Source of the DNA: JACTOJ01 sp032335695
GTDB lineage: Bacteria; Bacillota; Clostridia; Clostridiales; Clostridiaceae
Assembly: GCF_032335695.1 (NCBI RefSeq)
Contig: NZ_JACTOJ010000001.1
Span: 248,001-312,000 of the forward strand
Reading direction: 5' to 3'
Length of the DNA: 64,000 nucleotides
Numbering within the stretch: the stretch's first letter is position 1; the number at the start of each line of letters is the position of its first letter. The notes beneath the pieces were generated by a model, which did no database searches, had not been told where the DNA came from, and saw only the letters and a program-made list of their open reading frames with translations. Positions 25,727-33,775 of the stretch are shown piece by piece. A program made the position numbers and the translations under genes.

Positions 25727-27469
25727 ATGATAGATAGAAAACCCATGGTTTATTATTGTATAGCTACGCTAATTGGCTGCTATAGTTCTTACCAGCTTTT
25801 GATAGGCACAAACATGTGGATTGTATTACCAGTTGCGTTTTTTATCATAATGATGCTTACTCAGAATAATAAATATGTTTTTATAGCTTTTATTTTTCTG
25901 GTTTCAGGATTTCTAAATTATTATAGTTATTTTCATAAATCAATTTCATATAAAGAAGATATTAGAATAGAAGCAATAGGAGATTATAATTGTGAAGGCA
26001 GGATAAGGAATAGAAAGGTAATTGTATATGGAGATTTAAAGAATATTAAGGCAGGAGAAACTATTTTTGCAGAGGGAAGCTACAAGTTTAAGCCTCAATT
26101 TGAAAAAGGAATAGTTGGAGAATTCGATATAAAAAAATATTCTAATGTGAAGGATGATTTTATAACAAAAATCTACTCTTTTAAAGAAGAGCTTTATAAT
26201 AAATATTCTAAGCTCCTAGGAAAAACTCAGGCAGGAGAGGTTATGGCCGCAGCTTTTGGTGATGTTTCCTATATTGGAAATGAAGAAAAACAAGACATGA
26301 GCAAGCTGGGGATTATACATGTAATAAGTGTTTCTGGAATGCATATGGCGCTCATATTTAAAATATGTGAGATGTTTTTAGGTGTATTTGGAGGTATATT
26401 TATATCATTATTATACTGCTTATTCACAGGTTTTAGTGGTTCGACCTTTAGATCTTGGGTGATGATAGTAGTGCTCAAAATCTCCAAAAAAGTATATAGA
26501 AATTATGATGCCTTATCATCTATAAGCCTGTCTGCATTAATACTCATGCTTATTTATCCATATTATGTTTTAGATATAGGCTGCATATTATCTTATTTAG
26601 CTGTATTAGGAATAACCTTATATTATAAGAAATTTAGGAAAGCCATGTACTTCTTACCTGGAAAATTAGATGAATATATAGCTTTAAGTCTTAGTGCTCA
26701 GATATTTACCTTTCCTGTATGCACAGCTATTTTTAATTCTGTAAGCTTATCCATGCTCCAAGGAAATATATTAATAGTTCCAATATATTCTGCAATAGTG
26801 GTCATAGGAAATCTGTCTATGCTTGTTTCTAAAAGCTATTTTTTATTTAAAATCACTTGCATTCCACTTAAATTGGCACTGCTTGCTCTTAGCGGTGGAA
26901 AACAAATATTGCTTAATATATACAGTGGTTTGTTATATTTATCATATATAGATGCTCTGGTATTCATGATGATATACATATCATATATATTAATTAAGAG
27001 TGGAAAAAGAAAATTTATATACATGCCACTATTTACCATAATATTGTATGCTTTTAGCTATTATAGTTACTATACTCAATTAGACTATGTGAAGCTTGGA
27101 AATAGTAATGGAGTAATATATAGATATGGCTTTAAATCAGTATTATATACTTTCAAACCTCTTTCAGATAATGAGGATTATATAAAAAAGAAATTTAATG
27201 TGCTTGAAATAAAAAATGTTGATGAAGATATACAATTGAATAAACTTAATGAGGGCATTAAGATAGAAATACAAAAGGAAATGGATAAGGGAAAAGTATA
27301 TATAATAAAAAATAATCAAAAGTCCTATTTGGATTTTTTACAGAAGACTCAATTTATGAAAAATGAATCAGATTATGATATAATATATGTATATTATGAA
27401 AAGAGTTACAATCATTATGATAGGCTCATTTCTGTGGAAATAAAAAATGGACGATTATTTATAACTTAG
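25727..27469 (+). CDS. comEC: ComEC/Rec2 family DNA uptake channel, short form
   Basis: ComEC forms the inner-membrane channel for single-stranded DNA in transformation. The 580-residue protein has N-terminal membrane segments, a short OB-like region and the competence domain with its signature HVISVSGMHMALIF followed by many helices up to about residue 450. Typical ComEC proteins are around 700-800 residues and end in a metallo-beta-lactamase domain; here the last 130 residues show no HxHxDH and only a small hydrophilic tail. The gene follows the ATPase-like gene by 75 bases with GGAGG upstream, and precedes holA closely. Confidence 0.88.
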   Translation: MIDRKPMVYYCIATLIGCYSSYQLLIGTNMWIVLPVAFFIIMMLTQNNKYVFIAFIFLVSGFLNYYSYFHKSISYKEDIRIEAIGDYNCEGRIRNRKVIVYGDLKNIKAGETIFAEGSYKFKPQFEKGIVGEFDIKKYSNVKDDFITKIYSFKEELYNKYSKLLGKTQAGEVMAAAFGDVSYIGNEEKQDMSKLGIIHVISVSGMHMALIFKICEMFLGVFGGIFISLLYCLFTGFSGSTFRSWVMIVVLKISKKVYRNYDALSSISLSALILMLIYPYYVLDIGCILSYLAVLGITLYYKKFRKAMYFLPGKLDEYIALSLSAQIFTFPVCTAIFNSVSLSMLQGNILIVPIYSAIVVIGNLSMLVSKSYFLFKITCIPLKLALLALSGGKQILLNIYSGLLYLSYIDALVFMMIYISYILIKSGKRKFIYMPLFTIILYAFSYYSYYTQLDYVKLGNSNGVIYRYGFKSVLYTFKPLSDNEDYIKKKFNVLEIKNVDEDIQLNKLNEGIKIEIQKEMDKGKVYIIKNNQKSYLDFLQKTQFMKNESDYDIIYVYYEKSYNHYDRLISVEIKNGRLFIT

Positions 27470-27485
27470 TGAAGGAATGAATCTA

Positions 27486-28508
27486 ATGGAAATTGATGCA
27501 TTAATGCAGGATATAAATAAAAAACAATTAAAAAACTGTTACGTTTTCTGCGGAGCAGACGAAAAGCTTATTAAAGATGCCATTGAGGAAATTATAAGCT
27601 CTGTCATCGATTCCAGCTTCCGAGACTTAAACCTTGTTAAATTTGACGGCAGTAAAGTATCCTACGATGATATTATAAACGCCTGTGAAACCTTACCATT
27701 TATGAGTGAGAAGAAGGTAGTAGTTATATATAGAAGCTCTTTCTTAAAAGATGGGGAAGATAGGGAAAATAAAAAAAAGTTTGATCTCATTAGCAAGTAC
27801 TTGGACAATCTGCCTTCACAGTGCATACTGCTTATGTATTATGTTTTTGAAGATGACAGAGAAAAACCTGGAAGCAATATTAGAAAGTTGGAAAAGAAAT
27901 GTCAGGTTATAAAAGCTGACAAATTAAAAGGTGAGAGATTATATAAAAAAGTTAATTCATTATTTGAGGAAAAGGGTAAAAACTTAGACAGAGCTCTTTT
28001 AAAATACTTTTGTGATAATATAGAAAACAATATGGACATGATTTTACATGAGGTGGACAAATTAGTTGACTATACTTTGGAAAGAGAAATCACAAAGAAG
28101 GATATTACTGATTTAATGCCTAATGTAAGTGATGATGATATATTTGATTTGGTAGATTTCCTTTCTCAGAAGAGGCCGGAGAAAGCTTTAAATATACTTA
28201 ATGAGCTCATATTTAAGGGAGAAAATGTAATATCTATAATGTACATGATAGTAAGGCAGTTTAAGCTTCTTTACAGTATAAAAATTGGAGTGGAAGCAGG
28301 AAAAGACAGCACTTTCTTGGCGAGACAATTAAAGCTTCACCCTTATGTGTGCGAGAAGCTTGTAGGTCAAAGCAGAAAGTTTTCTGTTAATCAGATAAAG
28401 GCTTGCATGAAGCTTTGCCTTTCTACCGAAAAGGCGCTTAAGAGTTCTGGATTGGACAAAAAGATACAGATGGAAATGCTTATAATAAATTCAGCAAGAG
28501 TTTCCTAA
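27486..28508 (+). CDS. holA: DNA polymerase III subunit delta
   Basis: The delta subunit opens the beta sliding clamp within the clamp loader. The 340-residue protein has the typical N-terminal part (CYVFCGADEKLIKDAIEEI), a middle domain with DLMPNVSDDDIFDLVDFL, and a C-terminal collar domain. ATG at 27477 is in frame but GAAGG ends one base before it; ATG at 27486 is better spaced. HolA is usually just after comEC in Firmicutes and upstream of rpsT, as here. Confidence 0.93.
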   Translation: MEIDALMQDINKKQLKNCYVFCGADEKLIKDAIEEIISSVIDSSFRDLNLVKFDGSKVSYDDIINACETLPFMSEKKVVVIYRSSFLKDGEDRENKKKFDLISKYLDNLPSQCILLMYYVFEDDREKPGSNIRKLEKKCQVIKADKLKGERLYKKVNSLFEEKGKNLDRALLKYFCDNIENNMDMILHEVDKLVDYTLEREITKKDITDLMPNVSDDDIFDLVDFLSQKRPEKALNILNELIFKGENVISIMYMIVRQFKLLYSIKIGVEAGKDSTFLARQLKLHPYVCEKLVGQSRKFSVNQIKACMKLCLSTEKALKSSGLDKKIQMEMLIINSARVS

Positions 28509-28512
28509 TGAT

Positions 28513-28552
28513 TTTCAACTATATAACTAGATATCTATTTATATAGTTGAAA
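28513..28552. repeat. Palindromic AT-rich repeat (AACTATATA family), copy 2
   Basis: TTTCAACTATATA (28513-28525) and TATATAGTTGAAA (28540-28552) form a perfect 13-bp stem. It closely resembles 1717-1748. It may also act as a terminator for holA, though no T-run follows. Confidence 0.6.
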
Positions 28553-28584
28553 TCTAAAATAGAACAAAAAATCAGGCAAAAAAT

Positions 28585-28612
28585 AAATAACCGGCTATAC
28601 AACCGGTTATTT
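28585..28612 (-). terminator. Terminator of rpsT (perhaps bidirectional)
   Basis: AAATAACCGG (28585-28594) and CCGGTTATTT (28603-28612) form a 10-bp stem. On the - strand the stem is followed by a T-rich tract. Confidence 0.8.
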
Positions 28613-28613
28613 A

Positions 28614-28880
28614 TTATGCGCTTAAACCATTTAACTTAGCAGCTAATCTTGATTTCTTTCTAGCAGCCATGTTTTTATGGATTACTCCCTTTGAAGCAGC
28701 CATATCTAAAGCCTTTGAAGCGTCTATGTAAGCAACCTTTGCATCTTCAGCATTGTTGCTAGCTACAGCAGTTTCAAATTTTTTTATTTTTGTCTTTAAA
28801 GCGGATTTAACCATCTTATTTTTTAAAGTTTTTGTTTCAGTAACTTTTATTCTCTTCTGAGCTGATTTAATATTTGCCAT
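28614..28880 (-). CDS. rpsT: 30S ribosomal protein S20
   Basis: S20 is a primary 16S rRNA-binding protein of the small subunit. The 88-residue protein begins MANIKSAQKRIKV and is basic and helical (NKMVKSALKTKIKKFE, HKNMAARKKSRLAAKLN). A GTG four codons upstream lies within the Shine-Dalgarno AAAGGGGGTG, so ATG at 28880 is the start. It is transcribed alone, against the direction of its neighbours, from a clear sigma-A promoter. Confidence 0.97.
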   Translation of the reverse strand: MANIKSAQKRIKVTETKTLKNKMVKSALKTKIKKFETAVASNNAEDAKVAYIDASKALDMAASKGVIHKNMAARKKSRLAAKLNGLSA

Positions 28881-28958
28881 GTTAATATTCACCCCCTTTA
28901 TCGTAATAGGGTCTCGCAGCTTGGGGAATTGCTACACGAGTCTTATTCAACAAATGAT

Positions 28959-28987
28959 ATTATAACATTAAAATAAAAGTACTTCAA
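28959..28987 (-). promoter_or_regulatory. Sigma-A promoter of rpsT
   Basis: On the - strand TTGAAG, a 17-base spacer and TATAAT lie about 80-100 bases before the S20 start. The leader contains a hairpin-like segment (CTCG...GCGAG), a possible S20 control site. Confidence 0.7.
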
Positions 28988-29147
28988 GCAAAATTTACAG
29001 AATAGTTTTAGCAATAGTTTTAGCTAAAAATAAGTTCGTAGTTTAGTATAACTCTTCATAAAATTAGAAATAATAAACTTAACTTTAAATGAATGCTTGA
29101 AACATGTCATAAAGATAAAATTGATATTTTAGGTAGGTGAAAGTTTT

Positions 29148-30122
29148 ATGGGAAATATACATACAGATCTTGCAGTGGAGGCAAGAGAGATATATTCGCA
29201 GGAGACTAAAGGGAAAACTGACGGAGTGGATTATAAGGATTATAAGATAGGTGACTTCCAGATTACTGATGTTACTATAGTAAATGAGCTGGGGGAGCAA
29301 AAAATGGGAAAGCCCATAGGGAAGTATATAACTTTAGACCTCCCCAATTTTGTGCATTACGATGGTGATGCTATTGATGAGGCTAGCAAAGCTCTAGCTG
29401 AATGCATGGAACCTCTCATTAACATAGATAAGGGTATGACAGCATTAGTAGTGGGACTTGGAAACTGGAATATAACACCGGATGCACTGGGTCCCAAGGT
29501 AGTTTCTAGGCTTATGATAACAAGGCATCTTAGAGAGCTTATACCTGACTCCATAGATGAGGGAATAAGGCCTGTGTGCGCAATAGCACCAGGTGTACTT
29601 GGAACTACAGGAATAGAAAGTGTAGAAATAGTAAAAAGTTTAGTGGATAGAATAAAACCCAATATAATAATATGCATAGATGCTTTAGCTGCAAGGAAAC
29701 TCAACAGAGTTAACAGAACTATACAAATAGGGAATACTGGAATATCACCAGGATCCGGAGTGGGAAATAAGAGGATGGAATTAAGTGAAAAATCCTTAGG
29801 AGTGCCAATTATTGCTATAGGAGTACCAACTGTGGTAGATGCGGCTACTATGGCTAACGATACCATAGATTTAGTGGTGGATGAGATGATTGAGAATGCC
29901 ACAGAAGGCAGCAAGTTTTATGATTTGCTTAAATGCATGAATAAGGAGGATAAGGCTAGAATGATAAGAGAAGTTCTTGATCCCTATGGAGGTAATCTCA
30001 TGGTTACTCCTAAAGAAGTGGATATGGTTATAGATTCTCTTTCAAAAATAATTGCTAATGGAATTAATATTTCTCTGCAGCCGGCTTTAGAGCTTGATGA
30101 CATAAATAAGTTTCTAAATTAG
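29148..30122 (+). CDS. gpr: Germination protease GPR
   Basis: GPR degrades small acid-soluble spore proteins during germination. The 324-residue protein begins MGNIHTDLAVEARE; the TDLAVEA sequence is the self-cleavage region that resembles the SASP cleavage site. Later conserved regions are ALVVGLGNWNITPDALGP and AIAPGVLGTTGIES. It is expected to be made in the forespore as a zymogen. Its neighbour spoIIP follows at about 75 bases as in Bacillus. A sigma-F/G promoter was not identified with certainty. Confidence 0.96.
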   Translation: MGNIHTDLAVEAREIYSQETKGKTDGVDYKDYKIGDFQITDVTIVNELGEQKMGKPIGKYITLDLPNFVHYDGDAIDEASKALAECMEPLINIDKGMTALVVGLGNWNITPDALGPKVVSRLMITRHLRELIPDSIDEGIRPVCAIAPGVLGTTGIESVEIVKSLVDRIKPNIIICIDALAARKLNRVNRTIQIGNTGISPGSGVGNKRMELSEKSLGVPIIAIGVPTVVDAATMANDTIDLVVDEMIENATEGSKFYDLLKCMNKEDKARMIREVLDPYGGNLMVTPKEVDMVIDSLSKIIANGINISLQPALELDDINKFLN

Positions 30123-30141
30123 GTTTTTCATATTAGCAAAG

Positions 30142-30192
30142 ATCCCCTCATATATATAACTATCAATAAAAATAACTAGAGATGGAGGGGAT
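30142..30192 (+). promoter_or_regulatory. Inverted repeat covering the spoIIP ribosome binding site
   Basis: ATCCCCTC (30142-30149) is perfectly complementary to GAGGGGAT (30185-30192), which contains the Shine-Dalgarno of spoIIP. If it forms, this hairpin would hide the binding site. It could also be a weak terminator after gpr. Confidence 0.5.
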
Positions 30193-30196
30193 TATT

Positions 30197-31318
30197 TTGG
30201 TATACAAACAAACCTATAACAATAGAATGAATACTATTCCTTATGCACTCAGCTTTATAATTGCGATGGTTACTGCAATATTTGTGGTGAATGGGATATT
30301 TCTAAATAAGAGCAATGGAGAAATATATAACAGTATATTATATGCAAAGTTCTTAAACATGACTATGCCGGTCATAAGAGGAACTAACTATAAAGATGAA
30401 CTGGTCACCGAGGAAAATATATCTGTAAAGCGAGAAGCTATGAAGCTTCTAGGAATTGATATATACAATCCTCTTGCACTTATGAGCAAGGAAATAAGTT
30501 TTTTTGGACAGATTGGATTAAGTTATTCTTACAACAGTAACGCTGAAACTAAGTCAGTTATGAATATAGAATCCTTCAATCTATCCAATAATGAATTGAT
30601 TCAGCAGAACGCTAATAATACAAATAACAATAATGCACAGCAAACTCAGCAAAATTCAAATGGCAATTTAGTAAATACGCAAAATCCAAGCATAAAATTT
30701 GATTATGATCCTAACAAGCCAAGAGTATACATATATCATTCACATACACACGAAAGTTACGCTGGAACAGATAATGAAGATTTTCAAAGCGAAGATCCAA
30801 ATAAAAATGTATGTGCAGTAGGAGATGTGATTGTTGATGATTTAAAAACTAATTATGGAATAGCCGCCATTAATGATAAAACAAATAATAGTTTAAATTA
30901 TTTAAAGGCATATTCAACTTCAAGAAATACATTACAGAAAGCTTTAGATAAATATAAAAATTTTGATATTATTATTGACCTTCATAGAGATGCTGAATAC
31001 AATAGGGATGACGTTACCACCAAAATAAATGGAAACAATGTATCTAAAATAAGATTTGTAATGACCAAAAAAAATCCGCATTTAAATAATAATATGGAAA
31101 TAGTAAATAGTATGATAGGCATTTCAGATAAACTATTTCCAGGATACTGCAGAGGGATATATTGGTATAATTATGGTACTGATTACTTCAATCAAGATAT
31201 GAGCAATAATGCTTTTTTATTAGAAGTTGGTGCTCAAATAAGCACAGCGGATGAAGCCAAAAATTCAGGAAAATATATTTCTAGGCTCATAGCTGAATAT
31301 TTAAATAGCAAAAGGTGA
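30197..31318 (+). CDS. spoIIP: Stage II sporulation protein P
   Basis: SpoIIP is a membrane-anchored amidase/endopeptidase that with SpoIID and SpoIIM remodels septal peptidoglycan for engulfment. The 373-residue protein has an N-terminal membrane helix (about 14-35), an Asn/Gln-rich linker, and the catalytic domain with the YIYHSHTHESY motif, the IDLHRDA motif, and C-terminal FLLEVGAQ. An ATG at 30182 overlaps GGAGGGG; TTG at 30197 is six bases after it and is taken as start. Its binding site lies in an inverted repeat. Confidence 0.93.
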   Translation: MVYKQTYNNRMNTIPYALSFIIAMVTAIFVVNGIFLNKSNGEIYNSILYAKFLNMTMPVIRGTNYKDELVTEENISVKREAMKLLGIDIYNPLALMSKEISFFGQIGLSYSYNSNAETKSVMNIESFNLSNNELIQQNANNTNNNNAQQTQQNSNGNLVNTQNPSIKFDYDPNKPRVYIYHSHTHESYAGTDNEDFQSEDPNKNVCAVGDVIVDDLKTNYGIAAINDKTNNSLNYLKAYSTSRNTLQKALDKYKNFDIIIDLHRDAEYNRDDVTTKINGNNVSKIRFVMTKKNPHLNNNMEIVNSMIGISDKLFPGYCRGIYWYNYGTDYFNQDMSNNAFLLEVGAQISTADEAKNSGKYISRLIAEYLNSKR

Positions 31319-31365
31319 ATAAAATTCTAATAAATGAGCATCCTTTTAAATAAGTTTTCTTTTAG

Positions 31366-31390
31366 ATAAGTGCTGTGTATCAGCACTTAT
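31366..31390 (+). terminator. Terminator-like hairpin after spoIIP
   Basis: ATAAGTGCTG-TGTAT-CAGCACTTAT is a perfect 10-bp stem, followed by TTAAAATTATTT rather than a pure T-run. Confidence 0.65.
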
Positions 31391-31423
31391 TTAAAATTAT
31401 TTATGATTATAGGGGTGCTTTTA

Positions 31424-31738
31424 GTGATAAAGTTTAAATATAAATTAGTGTTCTTTACCTTGTTCTTAATTTTTACCTTTGGTATTGTATTTGTTAATGT
31501 GCAGCTAAATAAAATGAATGGCAGGGCCTATGAAAAGAGCAATTATGAAGGTATATATAAAGATAATGAAAAAAAGCCAGAAGCCTATGGTGAATTTGTA
31601 CTGGATTCTTCTAAGAATATCAAACTGAGAATGTATTACAACAGTCCCTTGGACATTAAAATTTCTTTAGGAAATAAAATAATATACATAAATACAAGTT
31701 TTATTGATTTGATAAAGAAAAGAATATATGGACGTTAA
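31424..31738 (+). CDS. Small single-pass membrane protein of unknown function
   Basis: The 104-residue protein starts at GTG 31424 (MIKFKYKLVFFTLF), six bases after AGGGGTG. It has one hydrophobic N-terminal helix (about 7-26) and a soluble C-terminal part of about 75 residues (GEFVLDSSKNIKLRMYYN, then IYINTSFIDLIKK). I do not recognise a family. It lies between spoIIP and lepA behind a terminator-like hairpin; a sporulation role is possible from position only. The upstream Met at 31370 lies inside the hairpin and is not a good start. Confidence 0.65.
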   Translation: MIKFKYKLVFFTLFLIFTFGIVFVNVQLNKMNGRAYEKSNYEGIYKDNEKKPEAYGEFVLDSSKNIKLRMYYNSPLDIKISLGNKIIYINTSFIDLIKKRIYGR

Positions 31739-31747
31739 AAAATAAGA

Positions 31748-31778
31748 TTGACACTACCTGTGAGCACTATGTTATAAT
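31748..31778 (+). promoter_or_regulatory. Sigma-A promoter upstream of lepA
   Basis: TTGACA (31748-31753) and TATAAT (31773-31778) are separated by 19 bases, with TG directly before the -10 (TGTTATAAT), an extended -10 that can offset the long spacer. Confidence 0.6.
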
Positions 31779-31833
31779 TTAGTTTGATTATATATGTTAA
31801 AATATGAAGGTTATAGATTTTAATTTAAGGCTC

Positions 31834-31874
31834 TATTTTAAATTAGTATTGATTTTTAACACTGATTTAAAACA
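31834..31874. repeat. Palindromic repeat of the TTTTAAATCA family before lepA
   Basis: TATTTTAAATTAGTATT (31834-31850) and AACACTGATTTAAAACA (31858-31874) pair over 17 positions with three G-T type wobbles. It lies in the presumed lepA leader. The related copy is at 22458-22495. Confidence 0.55.
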
Positions 31875-31956
31875 TTCCTTGTCTAATTTAACATCTATAT
31901 AGAATTTACATGGGGGTGAAGATTTCTAAGGTACAAGATACTTTAGAATATGATAT

Positions 31957-33762
31957 ATGCAGAGTAATAGACAAAAACACATTAGAAATTTCTGTATAGT
32001 TGCACATATAGATCATGGAAAGTCAACTCTCGCAGATAGATTGCTTGAAAAAACAGGCACATTAACTAAGAGAGAAATGGAAGAACAAGTTTTAGATAAT
32101 ATGGAGCTGGAAAGGGAAAGAGGAATAACAATAAAATCCCAGGCAGTAAGGCTTATCTATAAAGGAACTGACAATGAGGAATACGTCCTAAACCTAATAG
32201 ACACTCCAGGACATGTGGATTTTAATTACGAAGTATCAAGAAGCTTGGCAGCTTGTGAAGGAGCTATATTAGTGGTGGATGCTACTCAAGGTATACAAGC
32301 TCAGACCCTTGCTAATTGTTACTTAGCTTTAGATCATGATTTGGAAATAGTTCCTGTAATAAATAAAATAGATCTTCCAAGCGCAAGAGCAGAGGAAGTG
32401 AAACAAGAGATTGAAGATGTAATAGGAATCGAAGCTCAAGATGCACCTATGATTTCGGCAAAGGTAGGACTCAATATAGAGAAGGTTTTAGAAAAGATAG
32501 TTGAACTTATTCCTTCTCCTGAAGGGGATGAAGACGGAAAGCTGAGAGCTCTTATTTTTGACTCCTATTATGATAGCTACAAAGGTGTAGTATGCTATGT
32601 AAGGGTAAAAGAAGGAACAGTAAAAGTAGGTACAAAAATAAAGCTTATGGCTACTAATAAGGTATATGATGTTACGGAAGTAGGAGTGTTTTCTCCTAAC
32701 TTTCTTCCAGTAGAAGAACTTAGAGCAGGGGACGTAGGATACATAACTGCCTCCATTAAAGTAGTTAGAGATGCTAGAGTTGGCGATACCATAACCGATG
32801 CAAAGAATCCTTCAGAAGAGGCGCTTCCAGGCTACAGACCAGCAGTTCCTATGGTGTACAGCGGTATTTATCCTGTAGATGGTGCAAAATATGAAGAGCT
32901 AAAGGAAGCTTTAGAAAAACTTCAGCTTAACGATGCAGCCATGTTTTTTGAGCCAGAAACTTCAATTGCCTTAGGTTTTGGTTTTAGATGCGGTTTTCTT
33001 GGACTTTTACATATGGAAGTAATTCAGGAAAGAATAGAAAGAGAATATAATATAGATATTATAACCACAGCTCCTTCTGTTATTTACAAAGTTACTAAAA
33101 CAGATAATCAGGTAATAGAAGTTACAAACCCAACTAATCTTCCTCAGCCATCAGAGATATTGTATATGGAAGAGCCTATTGTTAAGGCTTCTATAATAAC
33201 TCCTACGGAATATGTTGGAGCTATAATGGATTTAGCCCAGACTAGAAGAGGAACCTTCATTGATATGAGTTACATAGAAACTACAAGAGTAGTTCTAAAC
33301 TATGATATGCCTCTTAACGAAATAATATATGACTTCTTTGATGTATTAAAATCAAGAAGCAGAGGATATGCATCCTTAGATTATGAATTTAAAGGTTACA
33401 AGCAGACTAAATTAGTGAAGCTTGATATATTGTTAAATGGAGATATAGTGGATGCTCTTTCCATGATAGTGCCAGAGGAAAGAGCCTACAACAAAGGAAG
33501 AAACATAGCTGAGAAGCTGAAAGAGATAATACCTAGACAACTATTTGAAATTCCTATTCAAGCAGCAGTAGGTGCCAAGATAATAGCTAGGGAAACTGTA
33601 AAAGCTATGAGAAAAGATGTGCTTGCTAAGTGTTATGGTGGTGACATAACGAGAAAGAAGAAACTCTTAGAGAAACAGAAAGAGGGTAAAAAGAGGATGA
33701 GACAGGTAGGATCTGTTGAAGTTCCTCAAGAAGCATTTATGGCGGTATTAAAAGTAGAATAA
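31957..33762 (+). CDS. lepA: Elongation factor 4 (LepA)
   Basis: LepA is a translational GTPase that acts on ribosomes during assembly or stalled translocation. The 601-residue protein has G1 AHIDHGKST, the G2 region ERGITIKSQA, G3 DTPGHVDF, G4 NKID, then domain II, EF-G-like domains III and V, and the LepA-specific C-terminus. A stop codon two codons upstream fixes the start at ATG 31957. A strong GGGGGTGA lies far upstream (31912-31919), and no good site is close to the ATG, which is unusual for this window. Confidence 0.95.
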   Translation: MQSNRQKHIRNFCIVAHIDHGKSTLADRLLEKTGTLTKREMEEQVLDNMELERERGITIKSQAVRLIYKGTDNEEYVLNLIDTPGHVDFNYEVSRSLAACEGAILVVDATQGIQAQTLANCYLALDHDLEIVPVINKIDLPSARAEEVKQEIEDVIGIEAQDAPMISAKVGLNIEKVLEKIVELIPSPEGDEDGKLRALIFDSYYDSYKGVVCYVRVKEGTVKVGTKIKLMATNKVYDVTEVGVFSPNFLPVEELRAGDVGYITASIKVVRDARVGDTITDAKNPSEEALPGYRPAVPMVYSGIYPVDGAKYEELKEALEKLQLNDAAMFFEPETSIALGFGFRCGFLGLLHMEVIQERIEREYNIDIITTAPSVIYKVTKTDNQVIEVTNPTNLPQPSEILYMEEPIVKASIITPTEYVGAIMDLAQTRRGTFIDMSYIETTRVVLNYDMPLNEIIYDFFDVLKSRSRGYASLDYEFKGYKQTKLVKLDILLNGDIVDALSMIVPEERAYNKGRNIAEKLKEIIPRQLFEIPIQAAVGAKIIARETVKAMRKDVLAKCYGGDITRKKKLLEKQKEGKKRMRQVGSVEVPQEAFMAVLKVE

Positions 33763-33775
33763 GGAGAGAGATACT

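Noticed and set aside
29357..29914. Long - strand open frame (185 codons) opposite gpr
   Set aside because: It lies wholly antisense to the well-supported gpr gene, has no ribosome binding site and a composition typical of a reverse-frame shadow.
31910..31987. Leader peptide frame before lepA as a gene
   Set aside because: There is no ribosome binding site in front of its ATG; it is mentioned only as a possibility.
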